A stretch of DNA of 64,000 nucleotides from Rhizobium sp. 007 (GCF_015353075.1 NZ_CP064187.1:2790001-2854000); one strand, 5' to 3'. Counted from the first letter of the stretch, positions 36,695 through 45,673 are shown. The notes: generated from the sequence alone by a model not told the origin. A program made the numbers and translations.

Positions 36695-38050
36695 TCAGAC
36701 TGGCACGCCGTTCCTGACGGCAACACGGCCATCGATTACGACATGCCGGACACGACTAAGGTTCACGTGGTCAACCACGGTCAAATCCGCGCGCTTGCCT
36801 TTTTCTATCAGCCCCCGATCCCCTGCCATTTGCGGGAAGACGGCCGCGACGTTCCCGGTGGCAAGCGCTACCGCTGCTGGGGCCGAGAGCTGCTCTTTTC
36901 TTACCATCCGGTGAATCGCCTCGAGGATGCCATCCCAATAACCACCCGCGAAGTCGGTCGAAATCGTATCCACGCAACCACCGTCGATGAGCGCATCCAG
37001 GTTGGAGGCGTCATTGCGCCAATGCGTGCTTATGCAGTCCAGTGTAGAAACGTCTATAACCGCACCCTTGCTTCTCAAGTCGAGGGCAATCGAAACGGCC
37101 TCCTCCGGCAAGAAGCTCGGATGATTGCTGTGCCCGGCGACGATCAGTGCGTTTGGATGTTTTTCAACAACCGCGCTCAACCGTTTTGCAGATGGCGCTG
37201 CGTTGTGGAAAATGGCGGGATAGCCGACCCGCTCCGCCTCCTCAGCGATCTCATCGAAACCGTCGAGGGAGAGTGCGACGGATGGCATTACGGATCGTGT
37301 GATGATCTCGCGGATGCCCTCCGTTGTGACATGCGGAGACAGGCCCGCACGTTCCAACTCATCCTCCAGCATCGAATCCGACGTTCCACCGGCTTGATCG
37401 AGAAAGCGGCCGAGAACAACATCCTTCAGGCGTCTCGCCGTTGCGGGCGTGACCTCGATCCCAGTCTCCCGCAGGACCGCCTCCGGAATGAACCTGTATT
37501 CCTGAGCCCCGCCGCCCAATGTCTGCCCGCCGCCAGCCTCTCCAAGTGCAACCGCGCCGGCCGCAAGCATTTCATCGATCGTCGCACTCAGGTGCGGCAC
37601 TGACAGGCCTCTGCCGTCTACCGCAAGGGCTGCCTGGATGTTCTTGAGCGTATGTGCCGTGGACACGCGAATATCGATTTGATGGCGGACCTCGCCGTCA
37701 GAATAGACCTCATCGCCCATTGCCAAACCACAGACATTCAAAAGAGTAGTTGTCCCTTGAAGAAGATGCCGATTGCGAAAATACGCGATGTCGTCAGCAC
37801 TGAGCGGCGGCGAGCCGCTCGGCATCGACGGTCCGCAAATGCATCCATGGGCATGAGCATTGATGATACCTGGTATGACGATGCAGCCTGTCGCATCAAT
37901 GATTGTTCGCGCCGCGATTTCGTCGCTCGTCCCAGCATTCCCAATTTGGATATCTGCAATCCTCCCGTCCTTGACGTAGACGGTCGCTCTTTTGTGAAAC
38001 GTCTTGCCATCGCCGGTGATGAGGGCTCCATTGCGGATAACGATATCCAT
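36695..38050 (-). CDS. Amidohydrolase-superfamily metal-dependent hydrolase
   Basis: 451 residues. The fold start (VIRNGALITGDGKTF, TIIDATGCIVIPGIINAHAHG) gives the metal ligands H66 and H68. Further ligands are likely the His of IVAGHSNH and the Asp of STDFAGGYWDG (near 370), followed by the late-family GLIEKGKRADLTVVD. It resembles imidazolonepropionase/deacetylase-like amidohydrolases but no exact substrate can be named. A strong AAGGAG precedes its ATG. It follows the response-regulator-like gene by 35 bases, so the two are probably co-transcribed. Confidence 0.8.
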   Translation of the reverse strand: MDIVIRNGALITGDGKTFHKRATVYVKDGRIADIQIGNAGTSDEIAARTIIDATGCIVIPGIINAHAHGCICGPSMPSGSPPLSADDIAYFRNRHLLQGTTTLLNVCGLAMGDEVYSDGEVRHQIDIRVSTAHTLKNIQAALAVDGRGLSVPHLSATIDEMLAAGAVALGEAGGGQTLGGGAQEYRFIPEAVLRETGIEVTPATARRLKDVVLGRFLDQAGGTSDSMLEDELERAGLSPHVTTEGIREIITRSVMPSVALSLDGFDEIAEEAERVGYPAIFHNAAPSAKRLSAVVEKHPNALIVAGHSNHPSFLPEEAVSIALDLRSKGAVIDVSTLDCISTHWRNDASNLDALIDGGCVDTISTDFAGGYWDGILEAIHRMVRKEQLSAPAAVALATGNVAAVFPQMAGDRGLIEKGKRADLTVVDHVNLSRVRHVVIDGRVAVRNGVPV

Positions 38051-38085
38051 GACGAATGCTCCTTTTTAAGGGCCATGATGCGGTT

Positions 38086-38883
38086 CTAGCTGTCGGTCTC
38101 CTCGCCCGGCCGATCCGCCGCCCCGTCCGGATCATCCAGGCGGGAGGCGTCCAGCATGTATCCGGATGACCTGACCGTCCGGATCACATCGGAGCCGCCT
38201 GCCACATTCAATGCCTTGCGCAGCCGCCCGACATGCACATTGACCGTCTTGGCATCAACGTAGCGTCGCTCCGGCCAACCAGCTTCGATGAGTTGCGCGC
38301 GGCTGCAAGCTTGCTCACGGTTCTCCATCAAGAATTGCAGCAACCGGAATTCGATTGGTCCGAGATGAACGCTGATACCAAAGCGCCTGACACTGTGCCG
38401 GACAGTATTCAGTTCAATTCCCGCATAGGCGAGAATGCGTCCATCGCCCGCCGAAGGATGCGAGCCGGACTGGAACAGAACCCGGTTCCGCAGAAATCCG
38501 AGCAGCTTGGAAGGCGCAATCGGCCTGACGAAATTCTCATCGATTCCAGCCTTCAGCAGATCGATGAAGCGGCCCTCCGCACCCGGCCCGACCAGGGCGA
38601 CCGTCATGATCCCTACGGTCTGCGGCTCCTGTTTCAGCCTCAGGCACGTGTCTGGCGCAAGGGTTTCGCCGGAGCGACAATCGAGAAGGATCGCGTCGAC
38701 GTGATTTTCGCGCGCGAGATGGACAATCTCCTCCACGCCCGAGCCCAACGTCACGTCGTATCCTTCGGCTTCCAAAATGTGGACAAGCAACAGGTAGTAG
38801 TCCGCGTCGGTTGAACCGATGAGGATCTGAGGCCTCCTCGACGTCAATTCTCTCTCCCTTGGCGCCACTTTCCGATCGTTCAC
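38086..38883 (-). CDS. OmpR/PhoB-type regulator with degenerate receiver domain
   Basis: 265 residues. The C-terminal winged helix is typical (HLGPIEFRLLQFLMENREQACSRAQLIEAGWP; TVNVHVGRLRKALN; IRTVRSSGYML). The N-terminal receiver keeps the phospho-Asp (ILLDCRSG, D68), but the acidic pocket that normally reads VDDE is GSTDAD, and the usual KPF is RPI, so phosphorylation is doubtful. No histidine kinase is adjacent. It sits between the AHL synthase and the amidohydrolase on the same strand, possibly linking quorum sensing to the latter. Confidence 0.8.
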   Translation of the reverse strand: MNDRKVAPRERELTSRRPQILIGSTDADYYLLLVHILEAEGYDVTLGSGVEEIVHLARENHVDAILLDCRSGETLAPDTCLRLKQEPQTVGIMTVALVGPGAEGRFIDLLKAGIDENFVRPIAPSKLLGFLRNRVLFQSGSHPSAGDGRILAYAGIELNTVRHSVRRFGISVHLGPIEFRLLQFLMENREQACSRAQLIEAGWPERRYVDAKTVNVHVGRLRKALNVAGGSDVIRTVRSSGYMLDASRLDDPDGAADRPGEETDS

Positions 38884-39064
38884 GACAAACCCACATCCGG
38901 CTGAACACCGCGCGAACCACGGAGAAGGGCTTAAACAGTTGCATTTCTACTTGCTGGCTCCTGACTCCGGCGCACACGCCGATACGGTGCAGGGAAGAGT
39001 ACGTGGCGGAACGCAGAGCGCCTTCTATTCCCACTCCTAAAACACTCGAGCCATTAGGCTCGCG

Positions 39065-39691
39065 TCATGCCGCGACATCATCGCGCTTTTCAATTGCCGA
39101 TCGGTAGCCGACGGGGCGAAGGCGTTCGAAGCTTTCCGCGTTTGCAGGAAGGGTTCCCGCAACGGCAATGGTATTTCCAATGGGACACGGCACCCCAAGA
39201 CGCTGCATTGGCCAGCCGGCACGCTTGAGAATTCGTTCGAAACGCAAGTCGGTCGCCGTGACGATCTCATGAAAGCCGCTTGCGATCGACCATTCGATGA
39301 TGCCTGCAAACATCATGAGCGTTGTCTTGTGTAGAAAGCCGCCTGCATGAGTTTGGGCGAGTGACGTATCGACGCAGAAACGTGAGCTTTCGACCATGCG
39401 TGCATGCACGTCGAGACTGCGCGATGACAGCAGTTGCGGGAAGGTGTTGGCGAGCATTGTCGGCCCCATCGACGGAAGAAGCCTGGCACAACCGGCAACC
39501 TTGCCCGCCGACGATACGGCAAGGATGTAAGTGGGATCGAGTTGGTCGTACTCGTCAGCCTCAAGGCCGTTCCTGACCTCTACATCCCAATTCAGCCTGT
39601 CGCGAAAGACTCGGGCACGCAGCCTGTGCATTGAATCGATCAGGTCAGCAAACTCACCGCAAGCGGTCGCCCGAACAGTCAGTATCTGCAT
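39065..39691 (-). CDS. Acyl-homoserine-lactone synthase (LuxI family)
   Basis: 208 residues from the ATG at 39691, supported by GGAG seven bases upstream and by normal LuxI length; the frame stays open 72 codons further but that part does not match the family. Conserved LuxI features are RARVFRDRLNWDV, the acidic EADEYDQLDPTYIL, and VESSRFCVD (the E.SRF.V core), then LMMFAGIIEWSIASGF. It makes an N-acyl-homoserine lactone from SAM and acyl-ACP. Not embedded in a trb operon, unlike traI of Ti plasmids. The TraR-like protein at 21.1 kb is a likely receptor. Confidence 0.9.
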   Translation of the reverse strand: MQILTVRATACGEFADLIDSMHRLRARVFRDRLNWDVEVRNGLEADEYDQLDPTYILAVSSAGKVAGCARLLPSMGPTMLANTFPQLLSSRSLDVHARMVESSRFCVDTSLAQTHAGGFLHKTTLMMFAGIIEWSIASGFHEIVTATDLRFERILKRAGWPMQRLGVPCPIGNTIAVAGTLPANAESFERLRPVGYRSAIEKRDDVAA

Positions 39692-39752
39692 GAGCAACTC
39701 CGATACAAATTGGTTCACTGCGTATTGGACACCAATCTCCTTCCTTAGGCGA

Positions 39753-39765
39753 CTAATAGAATTAG
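39753..39765. promoter_or_regulatory. Small palindrome upstream of the AHL synthase
   Basis: CTAAT-AGA-ATTAG lies 62-74 bases upstream of the luxI-like start. It is not a lux/tra box (no ACGTGC..GCACGT pattern). It could be an operator for the synthase or for the divergent gene at 39883. Confidence 0.3.
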
Positions 39766-39882
39766 CAGTCGAGTCCGCCGGCAAAGCGTGCACTAAGTCA
39801 GGCCGACGGTTGCGCCAGGCCCGGGCCTCGACGGCCGTTGAAGGCGTGGGCTCTCCCAGCGAGTCAAGGAGGTAGCGGTCTG

Positions 39883-40293
39883 GTGGCAACGAGATGGCGG
39901 TCGACAATTAAAGCTGAAACCCATAGGCATGCCGCCGAGAGCTATATCTTGGCGTCGAACCCGGGCGACCTCATTGAGCAGCTTTCCTTGCCGATCTCGA
40001 ATCTCGCCCGGATGGTCAATGGCAACGGGACGGAACGGACGCTGTTCTTCGACGAAGGCAAGGCAATTGTCCGGGGCTTCGAGGGAGGCCTCCTGTTATG
40101 GGTCGGTGCGAGCAATCTCGTCGTCCGCCACGCTCTTCAGCTACTGCTTGAACACGGCCTTTTTCTCGCCACGTCGGATGAGCGGATGGTGATCTCTTGG
40201 TATCTAAGTGTCGGCAAGCCCTTTGCGGTGATCGAGGGGCTGCTGTTTGCAACGCCTCGCGACGGTGCCAGATGCAATACGCATCTGCGATGA
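39883..40293 (+). CDS. Hypothetical protein divergent from the AHL synthase (136 aa)
   Basis: Start chosen at GTG 39883 because AAGGAGGT lies about ten bases upstream. The sequence has RSTIKAETHRHAAESYILAS near the start and LFFDEGKAIVRGFEGGLLLW (about 68-87), then a hydrophobic helix. No signal peptide. I do not recognise the family with confidence. Divergent placement from luxI suggests shared control. The last ~40 residues look less conserved and may be affected by a frame change. Confidence 0.5.
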   Translation: MATRWRSTIKAETHRHAAESYILASNPGDLIEQLSLPISNLARMVNGNGTERTLFFDEGKAIVRGFEGGLLLWVGASNLVVRHALQLLLEHGLFLATSDERMVISWYLSVGKPFAVIEGLLFATPRDGARCNTHLR

Positions 40294-40325
40294 TCTTGAT
40301 CGCCGTCTGGAAGAGAACCTACTTT

Positions 40326-40430
40326 CTAGATACCGTAATCGACGACCACCAGAAGCGAGAGCGCAGAGATTATCAGCAATGCACCAATTACCACGATCAT
40401 CAATTTAGCACTGTACGACTGCCATTCCAT
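40326..40430 (-). CDS. 34-residue single-span membrane protein
   Basis: ATG at 40430, stop 40326-40328, with GAGG nine bases upstream. The translation MEWQSYSAKLMIVVIGALLI continues as a hydrophobic helix and ends VVVDYGI. The clean helix, positive N-terminus and ribosome-binding site support a real small membrane protein. Function unknown. It lies tail-to-tail with the 136-aa gene. Confidence 0.45.
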   Translation of the reverse strand: MEWQSYSAKLMIVVIGALLIISALSLLVVVDYGI

Positions 40431-40797
40431 TCGCCATATCCTCAAATTGAGGGACGTTGTAGCGCTAGGAAACACTGAGGGCCACCGGCCAAAGGGGCGA
40501 TATTCCGTCGCAGGGTTAACCGTCGTTATTTCACGTCGCCAGCCTCACAGGAATGCTGGCGCGCCCCATCCTAGCTTAGTCTAGCGGCGAAGAGGTAGCG
40601 CCGGAAAATTCCAGTTCCTGCTAGCCCAAGCCCAAAATCGGGAGCACCTCATCCCTATCTCGCTCTTGCACTTGGTTGGAGGTTCCTGGCAGGTGACTAC
40701 GAAGATGTCTAGTTCGATGAACAGCTGTTGAAGAACGTTTGAGGCGGCAACCTGCCAATATGATGTCGTTCGTTAACGAGACCGGCTCGCCGTAATG
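40431..40797. other. Gene-free stretch between small membrane protein and HAD phosphatase
   Basis: About 370 bases with no supported gene on either strand. It holds the 3' side of the leftward HAD gene and presumably the promoter of the small membrane protein. No repeats or hairpins stood out. Confidence 0.4.
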
Positions 40798-41691
40798 TCA
40801 CCACGAAAGCAAATTTGCGATGAAGCGAGGATATGCTTGGTGCAGAAAAATCAGGTTATCGAGCTGTTCCCAATTGATGTCACCGTCCTGACGAGACCAC
40901 AATTCTGACTGGTGAATTCCGCCCATTACGAGCACGGCGTCAATTCCCGAGCGGTTTGCGCCGAGGACATCGGTGTTCAATCCGTCCCCTATGCAAACTA
41001 CGGAAGACGGCGGCAGCGCCAGAACACCGAGTGCCTTTGCATAAGCCTGCTGATGTGGCTTTCCGAAATACCATGCCTTTCCGCCGATTGTCTCGTAACG
41101 TGCCGCGATGGCGCCAGCGCATTCCAGGCGCCGGTCGCCGATCAGCACCTGCAGATCCGGATTGGCACAGATCATTGGCAGTCCTCGATCATGGCAGGCA
41201 TGCAGCAGCGCGTCCCTTTCGGCAAGAGTTTGCTCCTCGAGCGTCCCGGTGACCAATACGAAGTCGGCGTTTTTCACTGCCGTGACGGCACGCTTCCCTG
41301 TTCCCGCCATTAATTTCGATAGCACTCTTGGGCCCATATGGTAAAAACGCCTTCCCAATTGCAGGCGCCCGCCGCCTTCAGTTCCAGATAGCGCTTCGAA
41401 GACCAAGTCACCGGACGTGATCAACGCGTCATAGAGCGCGTCACTAATCCCCACCCCCCGGAGATGGTGTGATACCTCCTGTTTGCGGCGCGGCGAGTTC
41501 GACAAGAGGACGACCCGTTTGCCGCGCGCGATAAGATGAGCAAGGCAGTCGATTGCTCCGGTAAAAGCAGTTTCGCCATCGTGGACCACGCCGAACAAAT
41601 CGATAATGAAACCGTCGTAGGCTTCCGACAGCTCAGAAATACCCGTGAGAAGAGTTGGCCTAGCGAATGCCATCGCGCTTTGCGTCCTCAT
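40798..41691 (-). CDS. HAD-superfamily phosphatase, subfamily IIA (TIGR01459-like)
   Basis: 297 residues from the ATG at 41691 (an ATG at 41673 is an alternative). The frame continues upstream but is antisense to a carbamoylase fragment and does not match the family. HAD motifs: IIDLFGVVHDG (nucleophile region), VVLLSNSPRR, KPHQQAY and CIGDGLNTDV. The IIA type acts on small phosphorylated metabolites such as sugar phosphates or phosphoglycolate. No neighbour suggests the substrate. Confidence 0.82.
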   Translation of the reverse strand: MRTQSAMAFARPTLLTGISELSEAYDGFIIDLFGVVHDGETAFTGAIDCLAHLIARGKRVVLLSNSPRRKQEVSHHLRGVGISDALYDALITSGDLVFEALSGTEGGGRLQLGRRFYHMGPRVLSKLMAGTGKRAVTAVKNADFVLVTGTLEEQTLAERDALLHACHDRGLPMICANPDLQVLIGDRRLECAGAIAARYETIGGKAWYFGKPHQQAYAKALGVLALPPSSVVCIGDGLNTDVLGANRSGIDAVLVMGGIHQSELWSRQDGDINWEQLDNLIFLHQAYPRFIANLLSW

Positions 41692-41737
41692 GTTTTTTGC
41701 CCTGAGCCTGATGGTTGCAGCCACTCGGCAAGAAGGT

Positions 41738-42107
41738 ATGACGTGGTTGCGCAAAGGACCAGAGCGCCGCCCAGAACGCGAGATGCTGCAGACGATGCCC
41801 GATTTGCTACGCGAGCATATTGCGCGCATCGAGCGCGAGCGCAGCGTCCGGTTCGATCTCGGCGAGGCATTGTGGACCAGCCCCGCGCACTGCAGCAAGT
41901 CGCTTATTGCAAAGCTCGCTCTTGCAACGGAGAGCCTGGGCGTCAATCCGGTGCTTGTCCCGTCAGGCGGCGGCCACGACGCCGCGGTTTTCTGCGAGGC
42001 TGGCATACCCTCCGATATTCATCCGCAATAGAAACGGGTCACATCGTGCGGTGGGTTACTTCCTGCTCGGCAACGCTGCACGGCAGTTTGCCGACGCTAC
42101 TATGCCG
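41738..42107 (+). pseudogene. C-terminal fragment of an M20 hydantoinase/carbamoylase-family amidase
   Basis: One frame reads DLLREHIARIERERSVRFDL, then TESLGVNPVLVPSGGGHDAAVFCEAGIPS, the SGAGHDA..A..P motif of N-carbamoyl-amino-acid hydrolases. After a frame change near 42020 it continues as IFIRNRNGSHRAVGYF, where intact enzymes have MIF....G.SH. The N-terminal metal site is missing. The left end runs antisense into the start of the HAD gene. Confidence 0.6.
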
Positions 42108-42259
42108 AAGCTTTGCAAGTTGATGTTGCTGATCGCGAGCTTGCAAAATTGCAATCCTATGCCTCGCAACTCGATGGAGCTTTCTCTACTCCGGATGCAG
42201 AGAAGCGGCGTTCCGCCCTTTCAATCATCGCCCAGACGCAAGCCGCTGAATCGGCGTAA
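42084..42259 (+). pseudogene. Unassigned coding-like fragment
   Basis: A plus-strand frame reads YYAEALQVDVADRELAKLQS and ends at TAA 42257-42259 with a helical, charged composition. It overlaps the end of the M20 fragment in another frame and has no start signal. Not recognised. Confidence 0.25.
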
Positions 42260-42303
42260 CGAGACGACTAAGGATTCGGCGAGAAGTTCAGCGTTATGGC
42301 TGG

Positions 42304-42480
42304 CTACGCACGATTTTGAAGGTCAGCTGCGTAGTACAGCGCTGGGTCGGACACCGGGATTTTGACACCCGCGAGATCTGCCATCTCGATCAAGGCTCCA
42401 AGGGCCGCCATTAATTCCGGGGGCGCGCACAGGCAGACGGCCAGTAATTCGCCCTCAAATTGCCACTGCGCAAGCGGCTT
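42304..42480 (-). pseudogene. Unassigned C-terminal fragment downstream of the DadA-like gene
   Basis: Read leftward, one frame gives AQWQFEGELLAVCLCAP and a shifted frame continues ELMAALGALIEMADLAGVKI to a stop at 42304-42306, with the shift at a C-run near 42425. It may be the end of a further gene of the minus-strand operon, now broken. Family not recognised. Confidence 0.25.
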
Positions 42481-42495
42481 GGCTCATGGTCCACA

Positions 42496-43818
42496 TCAGG
42501 CGTGCGGAGGGAGGGGTACACCTGCGAGTTTGGCCTTGATCCAGTCTGAGACGCGATAGTAGCGCAGCATCAGTTGCGGACCGTAGCTCATATAGAAGGG
42601 CGCGACGGTCAACGGCTCAAGCTTCAGCGCCAGGTCCTGCGTGGGCACGCCTTTTGCCCATTCCGAAAGAATGCCGCCCAGCATACTGCCGGTGGGCACG
42701 CCGCGGCCGGAAAGGCCAGTGAGAGCCACGACACCAGGCGCCAGGTCATAGAGACGCGGGACGGTTTGGTATTGCATATCCAACTCACCAAACCAGAAAT
42801 ATTCCCAGCGGATATCCTGTTTGATCTGCGGGTGCAGCCATTTCAGCCGGTCGCTCATGACGGTGCGGGTATAATCCACGTCGCGGCCGCGCCGGCCCAT
42901 GGGAAACATCGAGGCGACGATCCGCCCCTCGGCATTGTATTTGTAGACAAAGATATCGCCACGTCCATCATGAATGGTCGTATTCTGCGGTAGGACCGAC
43001 CTGCGCTCCTCATCGGAAAGCGGCTGTGTCGCCGCGACAAATACCTTCTGGATCTTGAATGTCTGGTCAAGCTTCGGCCAGCCGCCGACCGTGTATGCGC
43101 CGGTCGCAAAAATCACCTTATCGGCCAAGACCTTGCCCCTGTCCGTGCTGATCACCCAACCGCTGCCTTGCCGTTGGCATCCGGTGACGGGCGAATTCGT
43201 GTGGATTACGCCTCCCTCCTGGATCACCGCACGGGCAAGGCCGCGAGAATAACCGAGCGGGTTGAGATGCCCTGCTTCTTCATGCATCCAACCGCCATAA
43301 AAGCGGTGGCTACCCGTTACCGCTTCGACTTCGTCTCGATCAAGAACGCGCGTTCGAGCGCCCACGGCGTTATAGGTCCGAACCTTCTCCTCGATCGTCT
43401 TCATCATGGCGGGATAGGAAGCCCCCATGACGTAGCCATTCTGCTGCCACTCGCACTGAATCTGGTAGCGCTTTATCATATCGGAAACGCGATCGTTGGC
43501 GCGGGTTTGGCGGACTATCAATCGTTCGGCCCAGGGCTCGCCGAGCATCTTGCGCAATTCCGGCAGGCTGTAATGGGTAAAGGTCGGGGTGCAATGTCCG
43601 GCATTGCGACCGGATCCCCCAAAGCCGATCTCTTCCCTTTCCAGAAGCACGACACGAAAGCCATCCTGGGCAAGTTCCAGTGCCGTCGTCAGCCCAGTAT
43701 AACCACCACCGACGATGCAAACATCCGCGTCGACCGTGCCTTGCAGCCTCGTCGTGTCGGGAGCTGGCGTGGCGGTCGCATACCACAATGTCGTCTTGAA
43801 AGGAGAAAACGTGCGCAT
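42496..43818 (-). CDS. FAD-dependent oxidoreductase (DadA/glycine-oxidase-like), copy A
   Basis: 440 residues. The N-terminal dinucleotide fold is ADVCIVGGGYTGLTTALELA (31-50) with VVLLEREEIGFGGSGRN. The FAD C-terminal loop is GLSGRGVPTGSMLGG (about 393). This is the DAO family of D-amino-acid dehydrogenases, sarcosine-type and opine-type oxidases. It is the last intact gene of a large minus-strand peptide-importer cluster, nine bases after the DppC-like permease. A role in oxidising the imported substrate is inferred. Confidence 0.85.
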   Translation of the reverse strand: MRTFSPFKTTLWYATATPAPDTTRLQGTVDADVCIVGGGYTGLTTALELAQDGFRVVLLEREEIGFGGSGRNAGHCTPTFTHYSLPELRKMLGEPWAERLIVRQTRANDRVSDMIKRYQIQCEWQQNGYVMGASYPAMMKTIEEKVRTYNAVGARTRVLDRDEVEAVTGSHRFYGGWMHEEAGHLNPLGYSRGLARAVIQEGGVIHTNSPVTGCQRQGSGWVISTDRGKVLADKVIFATGAYTVGGWPKLDQTFKIQKVFVAATQPLSDEERRSVLPQNTTIHDGRGDIFVYKYNAEGRIVASMFPMGRRGRDVDYTRTVMSDRLKWLHPQIKQDIRWEYFWFGELDMQYQTVPRLYDLAPGVVALTGLSGRGVPTGSMLGGILSEWAKGVPTQDLALKLEPLTVAPFYMSYGPQLMLRYYRVSDWIKAKLAGVPLPPHA

Positions 43819-43827
43819 CGTCTCCTC

Positions 43828-44712
43828 TCAGCTAAGATCGCTGCGGGCGTCGAGCGCGTCACGCAGGCCATCGCCGATGAAGTTGAAGCTGGTGACGGCA
43901 AGCGTAATGGCAACGCCGGGCACGATCGCCAGCCATGGCGCCCTGTCGAGATATTGCTGCGCGCCGTTCAGCATGTTGCCCCAGCTTGGTAGCGGTGGCT
44001 GTATGCCATAGCCGAGGAAGCTGACATAGGCTTCAAGCAGGATTGCACGGGCGACCGTCAGGGTTGCTGCGACGATGATCGGGCCAATGGCATTGGGCAG
44101 CAGTTCGCGGAACATGATCCAGCTGTTGGAAAGGCCGAGCATACGCGCCGCCAGCACGAAGTCGCGCTCGCGCAACGAGCGCACCTCTGCCTCGACGATG
44201 CGGGAAATCTCCATCCAGCTCGTCACCGCGATGATGACCGTGATCATGAAAGGGCTCGGCTTGATGAAGGCCGCCAGCGCCAGAAGCAGAAAGATACTGG
44301 GAAAGGACAGGAAGGCGTCGACGAAGCGCATTAGCGCTGCGCCGACGCGTCCGCCATAATAGCCTGCACAGACGCCGATGACAGTACCGATCAAGGTGCT
44401 GAGCAACATCGCAAAGAAACCGACCAACAGCGAAATACGGCCGGCCATGAACAGGCGCGCTGCGATATCGCGGCCCAGCGGATCGGTGCCGAAAATATGG
44501 TAGCCTGTCAGGGGCGGCGCAAAGCGGGCGCGCAGATCGATGTAGAGCTCGTCGTAGGGAAGGATAGAGGGACCGACAATGCAGGCGAGCGCCAAAACGG
44601 TAATCATCAGCAGTCCGAGCATCGCTAGCCGGTGACGGGCGAACCGGCGGAAGGTCCGGCTTTGCCACCAATGCGCTTTCGCAGAGCGGGAAATGGATAG
44701 GGTTGCGGACAT
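43828..44712 (-). CDS. Peptide/opine ABC transporter permease, DppC/OppC type
   Basis: 294 residues from the ATG at 44712 (upstream in-frame codons are antisense to other coding sequence). The N-terminal OppC_N segment (FRRFARHRLAMLGLLMITVL), the GTDPLGRDIAARLFMAGRISL motif (about 75-96) and the permease loop RMLGLSNSWIMFRELLPNAIGPI are all present with six helices. Pairs with the DppB-like permease ten bases upstream. Confidence 0.92.
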   Translation of the reverse strand: MSATLSISRSAKAHWWQSRTFRRFARHRLAMLGLLMITVLALACIVGPSILPYDELYIDLRARFAPPLTGYHIFGTDPLGRDIAARLFMAGRISLLVGFFAMLLSTLIGTVIGVCAGYYGGRVGAALMRFVDAFLSFPSIFLLLALAAFIKPSPFMITVIIAVTSWMEISRIVEAEVRSLRERDFVLAARMLGLSNSWIMFRELLPNAIGPIIVAATLTVARAILLEAYVSFLGYGIQPPLPSWGNMLNGAQQYLDRAPWLAIVPGVAITLAVTSFNFIGDGLRDALDARSDLS

Positions 44713-44722
44713 GGTTTTTCTC

Positions 44723-45673
44723 CTAACCCAGCCGGATGCGCGGATCGACGAAAGCGACGAGAAGGTCGGCAATGAGACTGCCGACCAGCACGAGGATGGC
44801 GGAAAACATCAAAAGCCCCATGACGACAGGATAATCGTTATAGCCGAGACTATCGAGGAACAGCCGGCCCATACCCGGCCAGGTAAACACCGTTTCGGTG
44901 ACCAGCGCGCCGCCGAGGATGGTTGGCAGCTGCAGGCCCGCAAGCGTGATCATCGGCAGCAACGCATTGCCAATCACGTGTTTCATCAGCACTCGTCGCT
45001 CCGAAAGCCCCTTGGCCTTTGCCGTGCGCACGAAATCCTGGTTGATGACGTCAAGCGTTGCGGTGCGCATGTAACGGCTCCAGACCGCCACGTTGACAAA
45101 CGCCAGAACCACGGTCGGCATGATCAGGTGAATGGCATAGTCAGCGACTGAGCCGTCGCCGATTGTGTACATGTTCCCGGCCGGCAGCCATTTCAGCTTG
45201 AGGGAAAACAGGTAGATGGCGACAAGGCCGAACCAGAAAGTCGGGATCGACAGCGCCACCATAGCACCAATGGTGGCGGTATAATCGAAGATGGAATAGC
45301 GCTTTGTTGCCCCCTTGATCCCGACCCAGGTGCCGACGGCGATCGAAAGCACGGTCGAGGACCCCATCAACAGTAGCGTGGCAAAAAGGTGACCCATTAT
45401 AATGCCGAGAACCGGCTGGCTGTCGCGGTAGGAGCGGCCCCAGTCGCCTTGCAAAAGGTGCCGCAGCCAGTCGAGATATTGTATCGGCAATGGCCGGTCG
45501 AGGCCCATCTGCTTAGCAATTCGGTCCAGCGCTTCTTGGGTCATTCCCGGTGTCAGCGCATATTGCGACAACGGACCACCGGGCGCCAGATTGAGAACTG
45601 CAAATCCGATCATGGACACCAGAAACAATAGGATCAGGCTTTGCCATAAACGGCCGAGAAGATAGCGCAGCAT
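44723..45673 (-). CDS. Peptide/opine ABC transporter permease, DppB/OppB type
   Basis: 316 residues from the ATG at 45673: MLRYLLGRLWQSLILLFLVS, the usual DppB start, followed by APGGPLSQY. The loop TAKAKGLSERRVLMKHVIGNALLP (about 218-241) contacts the ATPase. Six membrane helices. It is separated from the binding-protein gene by ~100 bases containing a strong hairpin. Confidence 0.92.
   Translation of the reverse strand: MLRYLLGRLWQSLILLFLVSMIGFAVLNLAPGGPLSQYALTPGMTQEALDRIAKQMGLDRPLPIQYLDWLRHLLQGDWGRSYRDSQPVLGIIMGHLFATLLLMGSSTVLSIAVGTWVGIKGATKRYSIFDYTATIGAMVALSIPTFWFGLVAIYLFSLKLKWLPAGNMYTIGDGSVADYAIHLIMPTVVLAFVNVAVWSRYMRTATLDVINQDFVRTAKAKGLSERRVLMKHVIGNALLPMITLAGLQLPTILGGALVTETVFTWPGMGRLFLDSLGYNDYPVVMGLLMFSAILVLVGSLIADLLVAFVDPRIRLG

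Noticed and set aside
39692..39907. In-frame 72-codon N-terminal extension of the AHL synthase
   Set aside because: Makes the protein longer than LuxI proteins, does not match the family and overlaps the divergent gene's start; GGAG favours 39691.
41692..42006. In-frame 105-codon N-terminal extension of the HAD phosphatase
   Set aside because: Arg/Ser-rich antisense of the M20 fragment; the HAD fold begins near the ATG at 41691.
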